Below, piece by piece: positions 54,042 to 62,941 of a stretch of 64,000 nt of DNA (positions are counted from its first letter, which is position 1; the number at the start of each line of letters is the position of its first letter). This DNA comes from DATAEG01 sp963703085 (GTDB lineage Bacteria; Actinomycetota; Actinomycetes; Mycobacteriales; Jatrophihabitantaceae): positions 248,001-312,000 of the forward strand of contig OY969789.1 in assembly GCA_963703085.1 (NCBI GenBank), in the 5' to 3' direction. Below the pieces are notes generated by a model, which saw nothing but the letters and a program-made list of their open reading frames with translations, did not search any database and was not told the DNA's origin. Made by a program: the position numbers and the translations under genes.

Positions 54042-54213
54042 CGGTGCTCTGCTGATCGCGCCGGCTTCGCAAGCTCAGCCGGACGCACCCGCCGGGATGG
54101 GGTCGGCGGGACGTTCGGTTGCGGCTTCGGCGCCGCGGCTCGGCAGGTCCGGCTTGTAGGATGAGCTCTGCCTGCGCGGCCCGCGCCGGCACGGGACGGG
54201 CGAGGTGGGGACA

Positions 54214-54921
54214 GTGAGTCATCACATCGACCTCATCGACACCACCGAGATGTACCTGCGCACCGTCTATGAGCTCGAGGAAGAGGGCGTCGTCCCGCTG
54301 CGGGCAAGGATCGCCGAACGGCTGGGGCAGAGCGGGCCGACGGTGAGCCAAACCGTGGCTCGGATGGAACGACACGGGTTGATCACCGTCCGCGACGATC
54401 GCCATCTGCAGCTCACCGAGGAAGGCCACCGCCAGGCGGTCGCGGTGATGCGCAAGCACCGCTTGGCCGAACGGCTGCTGCTCGACGTCATCGGGCTGGA
54501 CTGGGACCAGGTGCATATCGAGGCCTGTCGCTGGGAGCACGTGATGAGCGAGGCGGTGGAGCGACGCATCCTGGCCCTGCTGGACAAGCCGTTGGTGTGC
54601 CCGCACGGCAACCCCATTCCCGGGCTGGACGATCTCGGGTTGCCGTTCGCCGCCGCTGCCCCGACGCTGTCGACGCTGACGCTGCGCGGGGCCAGCCAGA
54701 ACTGCCCGGATCCGACCACCGTGGTGATCGAGCGCATCAGCGAGCAACTGCAGCCCGACGACGTGCTCATGCGCACCCTCGCCGCCGCGCGCGTCATGCC
54801 GGGCAGCGAACTGCAGGTGGCGGCCCATTCCGACGGTGTCGAGGTGTGGGCTGACGGGACGACCCGCACCACCCTGGATCGGGTCACCGCCGACCACGTG
54901 TTCGTCGTCGCAGCCGCCTGA
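54214..54921 (+). CDS. ideR: Iron-dependent repressor IdeR/DtxR
   Basis: 235 residues; GTG 54214 is preferred for GAGGTGGGG before it (GTG 54205 is possible). HTH: LRARIAERLGQSGPTVSQTVARMERHGL. Metal site: H and E in MRKHRLAERLLLDVIGL and the CRWEHVMSEAVERR run (Cys, Glu, His) all match IdeR, plus the N-terminal Met in TTEMYLRTVYELEEEG. An SH3-like third domain ends the protein. Represses iron uptake and activates storage genes when Fe2+ is plentiful. Confidence 0.95.
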   Translation: MSHHIDLIDTTEMYLRTVYELEEEGVVPLRARIAERLGQSGPTVSQTVARMERHGLITVRDDRHLQLTEEGHRQAVAVMRKHRLAERLLLDVIGLDWDQVHIEACRWEHVMSEAVERRILALLDKPLVCPHGNPIPGLDDLGLPFAAAAPTLSTLTLRGASQNCPDPTTVVIERISEQLQPDDVLMRTLAAARVMPGSELQVAAHSDGVEVWADGTTRTTLDRVTADHVFVVAAA

Positions 54922-55027
54922 CCGTTCTGCCGTAGAATTCAAGACTCCGCGAGCCGGTGCCGTCTCGCAGCTGGTTGCACGTGGCTGTTTCGCTAGGACG
55001 TGCCCGACTGACGAAGGTGGCTCCGCG

Positions 55028-56500
55028 ATGGTGCATGACCCGCAGGGGTTCCTCCGCCACGACCGGCGTGACCGGCCGAAGCGCCCCGTCGTCGAACGGG
55101 TGCGTGACTGGCAGCCGGTCTACCTCAGCGCACCGGGCGAGCAGGTGCGTGAACAGGCGGCACGCTGCATGGACTGCGGCGTCGCCTTCTGCCATGCCGG
55201 CTGCCCGCTGGCCAACCTGATCCCGGACTGGAACGAACTTGTCGCCGGTGATCTGTGGGCCGCAGCCGGTGAGCGACTGCATGCCACCAACAACTTCCCG
55301 GAGTTCACCGGCTGGATCTGTCCTGCTCCGTGCGAATCGGCGTGCGTGCTGGCCATCAACAGCGACCCGGTGACGATCAAGCAAGTCGAGCTGTCCATCG
55401 TCGAGCGGGCCTTCGCAGACGGGCAGGTCGGCGCCCAGCCGCCGAGCGTCCGCAGCGGGCGGCGCGTCGCCGTCGTCGGGTCGGGCCCGGCCGGCCTCGC
55501 GGCGGCCCAACAGTTGACCCGATCCGGTCATGAGGTAGTGGTTTTCGAGCGGGACGACCGGATCGGTGGTCTGTTGCGGTACGGAATTCCGGACTTCAAG
55601 ATGCCCAAGGACATCATCGATCGCCGACTGGCGCAGATGAGCGCCGAGGGCACCGTCTTCCGGACCAGCACTGCGGTCGAAGCGGATGACGTCCACACCC
55701 TGCGGTCGGAATACGACGCCGTGGTGCTGGCCGTCGGGGCGTTGCAGCAGCGCGACGTGCCGGTGCCCGGCCGCGAGCTGGCCGGAGTGGTGCAAGCGAT
55801 GGAGTATCTGCCGTGGGGTAATCGGGCGATCGCCGGCGACCTCGGCGACGAGCGCCCACCGCTCGATGCGCAGGGCAAGCACGTGGTCGTGATCGGCGGC
55901 GGCGACACCGCGGCCGACTGCCTGGGTACTGCGAACCGGCAGGGTGCGCTGAGCGTCACGTTGCTGGATCACAACCCGGCCCCGCAACGCTCCGGCAGCC
56001 TGGTGAACCCGAACTGGCCCTCGGCGCTGAACTCGAGGGGCGTCTCGCCGGCGCACGACGAGGGTGTACACGAGGCATGGGCGCGCGAGGTGGTCGAGTT
56101 CGTCGGCGACGAGCGCGGCGCAGTGCGGGCCGTTGCCGTCGAGGAGGTCGAGATCCGTCGGGTGGATGACCAGCGGGTCTTCATCCCGCTACCGGACAGC
56201 CGGACCGAGATGCCCACTGAATTGGTCCTGCTCGCTGCCGGGTTCGTCGGCACCGACGTACCCGAGTTGCTCGCCGGGCTGGGCGTTGCCGAACAACAGG
56301 GCCGCGGCACCGCTCAGGTGGACGAAGGCTGGCAAACCTCGGCGCCCGGAGTGTTTGCCTGCGGGGATGCCACGCGGGGCGCGAGCCTCGTGGTGTGGGC
56401 GATCGCGGAGGGGCGCGCCTGCGCCGCTGCGGTGGACCGGCACCTCGAGGGCGCGAACGAACTCCCCGTGCCGCTGGATCCGTACGCGACGGTGCTGTGA
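55028..56500 (+). CDS. gltD: Glutamate synthase small-subunit-like NADPH oxidoreductase
   Basis: 490 residues from ATG 55028. N-terminal two 4Fe-4S clusters (RCMDCGVAFCHAGCPLANLIP and CPAPCESACVL), FAD motif VAVVGSGPAGLAAAQQLTRSG, a LLRYGIPDFKMPKD segment, NADP motif HVVVIGGGDTAADCLGTA, and C-terminal GVFACGDATRGASLVVWAIAEG. In glutamate synthase it passes NADPH electrons to GltB, but no gltB is present in this window. Position next to ideR is unusual for the M. tuberculosis order. Confidence 0.93.
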   Translation: MVHDPQGFLRHDRRDRPKRPVVERVRDWQPVYLSAPGEQVREQAARCMDCGVAFCHAGCPLANLIPDWNELVAGDLWAAAGERLHATNNFPEFTGWICPAPCESACVLAINSDPVTIKQVELSIVERAFADGQVGAQPPSVRSGRRVAVVGSGPAGLAAAQQLTRSGHEVVVFERDDRIGGLLRYGIPDFKMPKDIIDRRLAQMSAEGTVFRTSTAVEADDVHTLRSEYDAVVLAVGALQQRDVPVPGRELAGVVQAMEYLPWGNRAIAGDLGDERPPLDAQGKHVVVIGGGDTAADCLGTANRQGALSVTLLDHNPAPQRSGSLVNPNWPSALNSRGVSPAHDEGVHEAWAREVVEFVGDERGAVRAVAVEEVEIRRVDDQRVFIPLPDSRTEMPTELVLLAAGFVGTDVPELLAGLGVAEQQGRGTAQVDEGWQTSAPGVFACGDATRGASLVVWAIAEGRACAAAVDRHLEGANELPVPLDPYATVL

Positions 56501-56501
56501 C

Positions 56502-57512
56502 TCATCGCCGGTAGCGGCGCAGTCGGGGCGTCTGGAACGGGTTGAGGCCTTGTTGCACCGCAGCGTTGAGCAGTACGGCTGCGGAGTAGTCGGGTTCGGA
56601 CTCCAGCGCGCGGGCCGCCGCGGTGCTGGCCAGCGTCCCATTCCCGTCCCGCCACTGCAGCCACCCGAACAGGAACAGCGGAGCAGCGTCGTAAGGAGCG
56701 GGAAGCCGACGAGCTAGCTCCCGCCACAGTGACTCTCCGGTGATGCGCTGCTCATCCACGGCCAGCCAGCACGAGTCGCGCACCGGGATCTGGCGCAGCG
56801 CCACCCCGTATCGACCCACCTCGGCGTCGGTGAGCACACCCAGCACCCGGCTGGCCGCGAACAATGCGCGTACCGCGGAGCGCTCCTGCCTGCTCTTCTG
56901 GCCGTACGTCACCCGCTGCGCCCAGCGTCGTTCGGCCTCGCTCACCGCCGGTCGCAACCTCTCCCGGTCGGCGGCCGGCGCGGGATCGAGCAGGGCGGTC
57001 ACCGCCGAGCGGTCCGGGCGGGCCACCAGACCGGCATAGGCGGCGGCCGCGGCAATCGGCGTGGTCGTCTCGGGCACCGGCCGGCCGTCCGCCGGACAGC
57101 ACCGCTCGTCGTCGCAGACGAGGGAGCGCCAGCGGCCCTCGGTCACGCACAGCACGTCGAACAGTTCGCATGCCGCCCGACCCGCTGCCCGGTGCAACTC
57201 GTCGAGTTCCCGCTCGTGCACCGCGCTGCCGTACCAGACCGCCACCACCCGGTGCGCACCGGAGCGGCACACGGCGGCGAACACGTGGTCCAGCGTCTGG
57301 TCGGCATTCTCCAGCGGGAGCCGGTCGATCCGGGCGACCACGCCGATCCGCGAGAGCTCGCCGGCACCGCCCTCGACGGCGACCACCACGATGCTGTCGG
57401 TCGGATGGAAGCCGAGCAGGTACGGCACCATCTCGACCAGGTCTTGCGGAGAGCGCAGCCGCAGCCGGTGTGCGTCAAGGGAATCGGTGTCCGGACGCGA
57501 CGCGCTGCTCAT
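56502..57512 (-). CDS. DUF4192 protein
   Basis: 336 residues. DUF4192 signature: LRLRSPQDLVEMVPYLLGFHPTDSIVVVAVEGG at the N-terminus, and AVWYGSAVHERELDEL, then ALFLFGWLQWRDGNGTLA before the C-terminal NAAVQQGLNPFQT. Function unknown in this actinobacterial family. Start ATG 57512. Three 11-bp direct repeats lie 70-100 bases upstream (57582-57613). Its stop abuts the gltD-like gene with a one-base gap, convergently. Confidence 0.9.
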   Translation of the reverse strand: MSSASRPDTDSLDAHRLRLRSPQDLVEMVPYLLGFHPTDSIVVVAVEGGAGELSRIGVVARIDRLPLENADQTLDHVFAAVCRSGAHRVVAVWYGSAVHERELDELHRAAGRAACELFDVLCVTEGRWRSLVCDDERCCPADGRPVPETTTPIAAAAAYAGLVARPDRSAVTALLDPAPAADRERLRPAVSEAERRWAQRVTYGQKSRQERSAVRALFAASRVLGVLTDAEVGRYGVALRQIPVRDSCWLAVDEQRITGESLWRELARRLPAPYDAAPLFLFGWLQWRDGNGTLASTAAARALESEPDYSAAVLLNAAVQQGLNPFQTPRLRRYRR

Positions 57513-57581
57513 GGCGACAGCGTCGCCCGGTCAGCGCGGCGAAAGGGTCACGGGCGGGCCGCTGGGGACAACCGCGACCGC

Positions 57582-57613
57582 GGTGTTCGAGTGGTGTTCG
57601 AGTGGTGTTCGAG
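57582..57613. repeat. Tandem 11-bp repeats, about 2.9 copies
   Basis: GGTGTTCGAGT at 57582-57592 and 57593-57603, then GGTGTTCGAG at 57604-57613. On the minus strand they read ACTCGAACACC in the direction of the DUF4192 gene. One copy per helical turn is suited to a protein that binds in phase. They begin 5 bases after the end of the upstream gene's stop. Confidence 0.55.
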
Positions 57614-57617
57614 GCGG

Positions 57618-58232
57618 TCAGTGCAGTTCGCCGCGTCGCGCCCGGCCGGCGGCGACGCCCAGCAGGTCCGCCACTCGGTCGTTGCGGTCGGCGAGTTCGA
57701 GCTGGTCACCCGCATGCGATGCGTACACGAAGCTTTCCCGGCGGCCTTCGGCGATAACGCGGAAGAATGCGGCGGCGCGGTCCAATGCGACCGCGAAGTC
57801 GCCGGTGTAGGCACCGGCGAGAACCGCGTCGGCGAGCTCTGCGATTTCGTCCGGACCGCCGTCCTCGGCGACCCCGGCCACGACCTCATCGGCCGGCGCG
57901 TAACCGCGCCCGACCTTCCACAGCCGGGAGACGTCCGCAGCCTGATCGCGACACCAGCTGCGCAGGAGGTAGACCGCCCACAGTGCCCACGGCAACGATC
58001 CGGCCTCCGCGTCCCGCCACAGTTCGGCCAGCGTGTCGAGCCCCACTTCATCGGCCAGCGACACCAGACGGTGCGGGTCTGCGGGTGAATCGCTACCGCG
58101 TCCGGCCCGGACCACAGCCGCAGCCGTCGCGGCTGCCAACTCGGCGCGATCCATGTGCACGTGACCGCCCAGCGCGTCGACCAGCTGGGTCAGGTCGGCA
58201 CGCCGCGAGGGCCGGCGGGGACGTTCAGGCAC
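57618..58232 (-). CDS. Conserved hypothetical protein, 204 residues
   Basis: A soluble helical protein: RRADLTQLVDALGGHVHMDR, SLPWALWAVYLLRSWCRDQ, then LADAVLAGAYTGDFAVALDRAAAF and ELADRNDRVADLLGVAAGRA. It is found near DUF4192 in related actinobacteria as far as I recall, but I do not recognise its family. ATG 58232 start. Possibly cotranscribed with the DUF4192 gene. Confidence 0.7.
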   Translation of the reverse strand: MPERPRRPSRRADLTQLVDALGGHVHMDRAELAAATAAAVVRAGRGSDSPADPHRLVSLADEVGLDTLAELWRDAEAGSLPWALWAVYLLRSWCRDQAADVSRLWKVGRGYAPADEVVAGVAEDGGPDEIAELADAVLAGAYTGDFAVALDRAAAFFRVIAEGRRESFVYASHAGDQLELADRNDRVADLLGVAAGRARRGELH

Positions 58233-58418
58233 CGCGCCAGCCTACCCGCCGACATCCTGCCCACAGAGGTTCTGCACCATCGCGGCGGGCCCAGTACCCT
58301 GGACACCGGCGCCGGCCCGACCCATGGCCCCCGGTCCCACACCAGCCGCTGCGAGCGGCCATTTGCCGAGAGGCGACCTGGCGGGCCGGTGCCTCTTCCG
58401 TAATGACAGAGTGGGCTC

Positions 58419-59333
58419 ATGGTGGCGCACGACGGTGATGGGTGGACCACCTGCGCCGCCGGCCACCGGCATTGGGGCCGCTACGGCGCAGCAGGTCTGC
58501 TCCTCGGCGACACCGAACGGGTCGTGCTGCAACATCGGGCGCCGTGGACTCACGAAGGCGACAGTTGGGGACTGCCCGGCGGTGCCCGGGACAGCCACGA
58601 GGACGCCACCACCGGGGCGCTGCGCGAAGCGATGGAAGAGGGCGGCATCCCAGCCGCTGCGTGCCAACCGATCGCACTCTTCGTCGAGGATCACGTCGGC
58701 TGGAGCTACACCACCGTCGTCGCGGTGCCTGCTGAGGACGGACCACCTTTCACGCCGCGGGCGCTCAATCGCGAGAGCACGGACATTCGCTGGTGGGCCC
58801 GCACCGACGTGCCCGCCTTGCCGTTGCATCACGCGCTGTCTCGGCACTGGCCCATGCTCGACCGGCCGCTGGCACCGCTCAGGCTGGTCATCGATGCGGC
58901 GAACGTGGTCGGTGCCCGGCCGGACGGCTGGTGGCGCGATCGAGCCGGTGCGACCCAGCGGTTGCTCGACGGCGTGACCGGGCTGGCCCGAACCGGCATC
59001 GCACCGACCCGACTGCCCGGTGAGCCGGCTGAGGCACACCACCTTGCGTTCGACCGGCTGTTGCCGCAGATCACCCTGGTGGTCGAAGGCGCCGCTCGTG
59101 CGGTGACTGCCGTTGCGGCGCAAGGGGGTTGGCCACCCACGGTCGGTGTGTTACCGGCCAGCGGCAGCGGTGACGACACGGTCGTGGCGGCGGCGCAACG
59201 CACCCCCGGCGCCCTGGTCGTCACCGCCGACCGCGGGCTACGCGCGCGGTTGCCGGCTACCACCTCGGCAGTGGGTCCGGGCTGGTTGTGGGCTCTGCTC
59301 GACGAGGTTTCGGCAGACCCCGCGTGCAGCTGA
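58419..59333 (+). CDS. NUDIX hydrolase fused to a NYN/PIN-like domain
   Basis: 304 residues. N-terminal NUDIX domain: LLLGDTERVVLQHRAPWTHE, then GGARDSHEDATTGALREAMEEGG (NUDIX box GxxxxxExxxxxAxREAxxEGG with GARDSHE variant). The C-terminal 150 residues start at LRLVIDAANVVGARPDGWW and run to ASGSGDDTVVAAAQRT and ALVVTADRGLRARLP, the acidic pattern of NYN/PIN RNases. It may remove damaged nucleotides or caps and cleave RNA; combined role unknown. Confidence 0.85.
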   Translation: MVAHDGDGWTTCAAGHRHWGRYGAAGLLLGDTERVVLQHRAPWTHEGDSWGLPGGARDSHEDATTGALREAMEEGGIPAAACQPIALFVEDHVGWSYTTVVAVPAEDGPPFTPRALNRESTDIRWWARTDVPALPLHHALSRHWPMLDRPLAPLRLVIDAANVVGARPDGWWRDRAGATQRLLDGVTGLARTGIAPTRLPGEPAEAHHLAFDRLLPQITLVVEGAARAVTAVAAQGGWPPTVGVLPASGSGDDTVVAAAQRTPGALVVTADRGLRARLPATTSAVGPGWLWALLDEVSADPACS

Positions 59334-59352
59334 CGAATCGCCGTGGGACACG

Positions 59353-60009
59353 ATGACCGGCATGCGTCTGGACCATCTCGCGTATGCCGCCGGACCCGAG
59401 GGACTGGCTTCCTGTGTGCAGCGACTCGGGGCGCAGCTCGGCGCCGGGTTCACCGACGGAGGGATCCATCCGCGGTTCGGTACGCGCAATTTCGTGTTAC
59501 CGCTTGCCGACGGTTGCTACGTCGAGGCCGTCGAAGTACTGGACCATCCCGCCGTCGACACCGCGCCGTTCGCGCAGGCAGTCCGCGCCCGCACCGCGCT
59601 CGGCGGCGGGTGGCTGGGCTGGGTGGTGGCGGTGGACGACATTGCACCGCTGGAGCAACGCCTCGGCCGCGACGCGGTGCCCGGTCATCGAGTTCGGCCG
59701 GATGGCTTCGACCTGCACTGGAAGCAACTCGGCGTGCGCAATCTTGTCGACGATCCGCAACTGCCGTTCTTCGTGCAATGGGAGACCGATTACGCGCACC
59801 ATCCGAGCGTGGGCGGAGACGGAGTCTCCCTGGACGGGCTGGATATCGCCGGCGACCCAGCAGTGATCTCGGAGTATCTCGGCGCGCAGGTCGACGAGCC
59901 GCTCGACAACGTCACCGTGCAGTGGCTGGACCCGGCCGACTATGACGGTCAGACCGGCCTCATCAGCGCACACTTCCGGACGCAGCACGGCGCCGTGGAC
60001 ATCGACTGA
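59353..60009 (+). CDS. Glyoxalase-like (VOC) domain protein
   Basis: 218 residues from ATG 59353 (ATG 59362 is possible). Glyoxalase_3-like fold: MRLDHLAYAAGPEGLASCVQ, DGGIHPRFGTRNFVLPLADG and CYVEAVEVLDHPAV, then LHWKQLGVRNLVDDPQLPFFV. Substrate unknown. Cytosolic; 20 bases after the NUDIX-NYN gene, likely cotranscribed. Confidence 0.82.
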   Translation: MTGMRLDHLAYAAGPEGLASCVQRLGAQLGAGFTDGGIHPRFGTRNFVLPLADGCYVEAVEVLDHPAVDTAPFAQAVRARTALGGGWLGWVVAVDDIAPLEQRLGRDAVPGHRVRPDGFDLHWKQLGVRNLVDDPQLPFFVQWETDYAHHPSVGGDGVSLDGLDIAGDPAVISEYLGAQVDEPLDNVTVQWLDPADYDGQTGLISAHFRTQHGAVDID

Positions 60010-60019
60010 CCAGCTGCTC

Positions 60020-60271
60020 TCAGCCCTCCGGCGGCAGCAACGCGTGCACTCGGCGAACCGCCTCGTCCATCGGCACACCTCGACCGACGGCGGCGCCGAC
60101 CAGAAAGGCGGTCAGCGGTGCGGCCGGCCGGGCGACGCCGTGTGCGACGTCCGACGCCAGGTCGAGGACAAGGTCCATCCGCTCCGGCGCAGCAACGTCA
60201 GCTACGTCGAACTCGGCTGCTACTGCGGCCCACCAATCTTCGACAGTCGCGCCCGTGCCGCCATCAGCCAT
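60020..60271 (-). CDS. DUF6457 protein
   Basis: 83 residues from ATG 60271, chosen for AAGGAG seven bases upstream. VEDWWAAVAAEFDVADVAAPE at the start, then VLDLASDVAHGVARPAAPLTAFLVG is the DUF6457 core. The gene is usually next to molybdenum cofactor genes, as here (overlap of 8 bases with mobA). Function unknown; a molybdenum-cofactor role is inferred from context. Confidence 0.85.
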   Translation of the reverse strand: MADGGTGATVEDWWAAVAAEFDVADVAAPERMDLVLDLASDVAHGVARPAAPLTAFLVGAAVGRGVPMDEAVRRVHALLPPEG

Positions 60272-60857
60272 CGGTGTCTCCTTGTATCGCAATCCGGGCG
60301 GTCGCCAACTGCTCGGCGTCGTCGCAATCCCACCACGGCGGCGGATGCCCGGTCAGCACGAGGCGAACAGTCTCTTCCGGTGCCACGATCAACGCGCGCA
60401 GGGCGGCCCCGTCCAAGCGGCGCATCGACGCCACCGCGGCGCGCAGGGCGGCGGTGCGCCACGCGGCACACAACAACTGCTCGCGGCCGGAGCCGTCCAC
60501 CGCGACCGCGCGCTGTGCGCCACCGTGCACTGCCGCAACCAGGTCGCTCACCGCGCGCTCAGTGAGGAACGGCAGGTCGCCGGCCAGCGTGGCGACTACT
60601 GGCGCGTGCACATGCGGCAAGCCGGCCGCAAGGGCGGCGACCGGTCCTGAGCCGGGCGGATCCTCGCGGGTGATCACGTCAGCGCGTGCACCCGCCACCG
60701 GCTCCCCCACCAGCACAACCTGTCCGGCACCTGCCACTGCTGCGGTCACCCGAGCCAACATGGCTGTGCCGCCGACTTCCAGCGCCGTCTTAGCGACCCC
60801 GCCCATCCGCCGCGACCGGCCGCCGGCCAGCACGATCGCGTCGAACTCGGCGCCCAT
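60264..60857 (-). CDS. mobA: Molybdenum cofactor guanylyltransferase MobA-like
   Basis: 197 residues. Nucleotidyltransferase signature IVLAGGRSRRMGGVAKTALEVGG at the N-terminus, then VVLVGEPVAG and VATLAGDLPFLTERA (metal-binding Asp of the NDP-transferase fold). Transfers GMP or CMP to molybdopterin. Cotranscribed with fdhD (stop of fdhD overlaps its ATG by one base) and the DUF6457 gene. Confidence 0.9.
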   Translation of the reverse strand: MGAEFDAIVLAGGRSRRMGGVAKTALEVGGTAMLARVTAAVAGAGQVVLVGEPVAGARADVITREDPPGSGPVAALAAGLPHVHAPVVATLAGDLPFLTERAVSDLVAAVHGGAQRAVAVDGSGREQLLCAAWRTAALRAAVASMRRLDGAALRALIVAPEETVRLVLTGHPPPWWDCDDAEQLATARIAIQGDTDG

Positions 60858-61702
60858 CAGCCGCCGACCCTGACCCGATCCGGATGCGCATAGAGGTTCA
60901 CCCGGCGACCGCGCAGGAATCCGGCCAAGGTGACACCGAACTGCTCGGCAACCGCGACGGCGAGGCTGGACGGAGCGGACACACCCGCCACTACTGGGAT
61001 TCCGGCGGCGACCGCCTTCTGCACGATCTCGTAGGACGTCCGCCCGCTGACCATCAGGACGGCCGGCTCGGCTGCTACGCCGTGCAACAGGCGATGCCCG
61101 ATCACCTTGTCGACGGCGTTGTGCCGGCCCACGTCCTCGCGGACCACCAACACCTGCCCGTCAGCGCGGAAGAGCCCTGCCGCGTGAAGGCCGCCGGTAT
61201 TGCCGAACACCGCCTGCGCCGCGCGCAACGCGTCCGGCAGTTGATAGAGCACCTCAACCTCGACTTCGGCGCCCGGCTCAATTGGCTCGGCGCGGATGCC
61301 CAGGGCCTCCAGGCTCGCCTTGCCGCACACGCCGCAGGCGCTGGACGTGAAACCGTGCCGGTCCAGGTGGGCAAGCTCCGGCAGCTCGGCGCTGCGGAGG
61401 GAAACCGTCACCACGTTGTACTGCTGGTCCTCGGGCAGGTCGATGTCGGTGCAGTAGTCAACCTGCGACAGGTCCTCGGCAGAGCGCAACACGCCTTCTC
61501 CGGCGAGGTAGCCCGCGGCCAGTTCGAAGTCGTGTCCGGGCGTGCGCATCGTCACCGCGACGGTCTGCCGGTGAGCGCCTGCGGCAAGACGGATCTCAAG
61601 TGGCTCCTCGGTCGCCACGTCGTCGCGGCGGGTCACCGATTCGCGTTCCGTCATGACGCGTACTCGGGTCCGCACCGACGGGCCGGGGCGAGTGGTCGTC
61701 AT
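60857..61702 (-). CDS. fdhD: Formate dehydrogenase accessory sulfurtransferase FdhD
   Basis: 281 residues from ATG 61702; the frame is open further but the conserved protein starts here. LEIRLAAGAHRQTVAVTMRTPGHDFELAAGYL, the cysteine pair SSACGVCGKASLEAL, FRADGQVLVVREDVGRHNAVDKVIG and MVSGRTSYEIVQKA are FdhD signatures. It sulfurates Moco for formate dehydrogenase. Implies a molybdenum formate dehydrogenase elsewhere in the genome. Confidence 0.93.
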   Translation of the reverse strand: MTTTRPGPSVRTRVRVMTERESVTRRDDVATEEPLEIRLAAGAHRQTVAVTMRTPGHDFELAAGYLAGEGVLRSAEDLSQVDYCTDIDLPEDQQYNVVTVSLRSAELPELAHLDRHGFTSSACGVCGKASLEALGIRAEPIEPGAEVEVEVLYQLPDALRAAQAVFGNTGGLHAAGLFRADGQVLVVREDVGRHNAVDKVIGHRLLHGVAAEPAVLMVSGRTSYEIVQKAVAAGIPVVAGVSAPSSLAVAVAEQFGVTLAGFLRGRRVNLYAHPDRVRVGG

Positions 61703-61744
61703 ACCGCCGACAGTACGTCCAGCCGAGCGGTGTTTGATGAGGGC

Positions 61745-62506
61745 GTGAGGGATGACCTGGCTGCGGCTACCACCACACTGCAAGGCACCGACGGCGCCGA
61801 TATCGAGAGTTATCTCGCCCGGCCGGCCGGCTCGGCCAGCCGCGGCGGGGTCGTGGTCATTCACCACCTGCCGGGTTACGACGCGGCGACGAAAGAGATC
61901 GTCCGTCGCTTCGCTGCCGTGGGATACGACGCGATCTGCCCGAACCTCTATTCGCGGCAGGCGCCTGACCTGGACCCCGCGGCCGCGTCCGCACTGGTTC
62001 GAGAGGCTGGCGGCGTGACCGACGAGCAGCTCGTCAGTGACGTCGGGACCGCAGCGGATCATCTCCGGGAACTGGACTCCAGCAACGGCAAGGTCGGCGT
62101 GATCGGCTACTGCTCCGGTGGGCGACAGTCGCTGCTCGCTGCCACCCACCTCGATGTGGACGCCGCGGTGGACTGCTACGGCGCGTTCGTCATCACTCCG
62201 CCGCCGGCCGATTACTCCCTCAAGGCAACTCCCCTGATCGACGACCTCCCCAATCTGCGGTGCCCGCTGCTCGGCCTCTTCGGCAACGACGACAAGAATC
62301 CAGCTCCGGCCGAGGTGGATGAGCTCGAGCGCCGGCTGCAAGCCCTCGGCAAGACCGTCGAGTTCCATCGCTACGACGGCGCCGGCCATGCCTTCTTTGC
62401 GGTCGATCGCCCGGCGTATCGGCCGGAAGCAGCGGTCGACGGGTGGGAGCGGATCGAGCAGTTCTACGGCCGACATCTGTCGGACAGCGGCCCGCCCGGT
62501 CGATGA
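61745..62506 (+). CDS. Dienelactone hydrolase family protein
   Basis: 253 residues from GTG 61745. Alpha/beta-hydrolase fold: GVVVIHHLPGYDAATKEIVRRFA, the nucleophile elbow GVIGYCSGGRQSLLAA (Cys nucleophile), a GNDDKNP loop carrying the Asp and DGAGHAFFAVDRP with the His. Hydrolyses cyclic esters such as dienelactones; actual substrate unknown. Divergent from fdhD with a 42-base spacer. Confidence 0.88.
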   Translation: MRDDLAAATTTLQGTDGADIESYLARPAGSASRGGVVVIHHLPGYDAATKEIVRRFAAVGYDAICPNLYSRQAPDLDPAAASALVREAGGVTDEQLVSDVGTAADHLRELDSSNGKVGVIGYCSGGRQSLLAATHLDVDAAVDCYGAFVITPPPADYSLKATPLIDDLPNLRCPLLGLFGNDDKNPAPAEVDELERRLQALGKTVEFHRYDGAGHAFFAVDRPAYRPEAAVDGWERIEQFYGRHLSDSGPPGR

Positions 62507-62535
62507 CCGAGCAGACCGCGTCCTGGCAACGGCGG

Positions 62536-62730
62536 CTACCTGCTCGCGGTGATGGCGAGCCAAGTCCGCAGCCCGTGCCCCGGCGAGGTCACCCGGCGAC
62601 GACGCTTCGCGCTGAACGGACGGAACTGCCGCGGCGCGCTGGCAACGCGAGCCCGGCGCGCGTCAGCGCCCTCGGCCAGCAGATCGTTGTGATGTTCGGC
62701 GGCGGCAGCGGCGATGATCGTGCTGTTCAT
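62536..62730 (-). CDS. Small Arg-rich hypothetical protein
   Basis: 64 residues. MNSTIIAAAAAEHHNDLLAEGADARRARVASA resembles small actinobacterial proteins with an Ala/His helix; then a basic FSAKRRRRVTSP stretch and a GHGLRTWLAITASR end. ATG 62730 is preceded by GAGGAGG, a strong SD, which is the main support. Function unknown. Confidence 0.6.
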   Translation of the reverse strand: MNSTIIAAAAAEHHNDLLAEGADARRARVASAPRQFRPFSAKRRRRVTSPGHGLRTWLAITASR

Positions 62731-62767
62731 GGTGGCCTCCTCGGTTGCTGATGACTCAAGCTTCCGA

Positions 62768-62825
62768 GTAAGGCCCTACCGCCCACATGAGCAGTGCACC
62801 GTAGATCGGCCGCCAAGGGCCTTAC
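62768..62825. repeat. 10-bp inverted repeat in an intergenic region
   Basis: GTAAGGCCCT (62768-62777) and AGGGCCTTAC (62816-62825), separated by 38 bases, upstream of the small 64-residue gene and between two minus-strand genes. It could be a terminator with a large loop for the 2-hydroxyacid dehydrogenase or an operator; no T-run. Confidence 0.4.
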
Positions 62826-62941
62826 CTCCTGGTACTAAGCCGGCCGCTGCACACCTGAGTCACCCCCGCGCCGGTCGCGCACGGGATCAGCCGTGATCAG
62901 GCAGCGTGACCGCCGCGCCCGGCGCGGACGGCACCGTTGAC

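Noticed and set aside
57582..57613. LexA/SOS box
   Set aside because: LexA boxes need inverted TCGAAC/GTTCGA halves; here the copies are direct.
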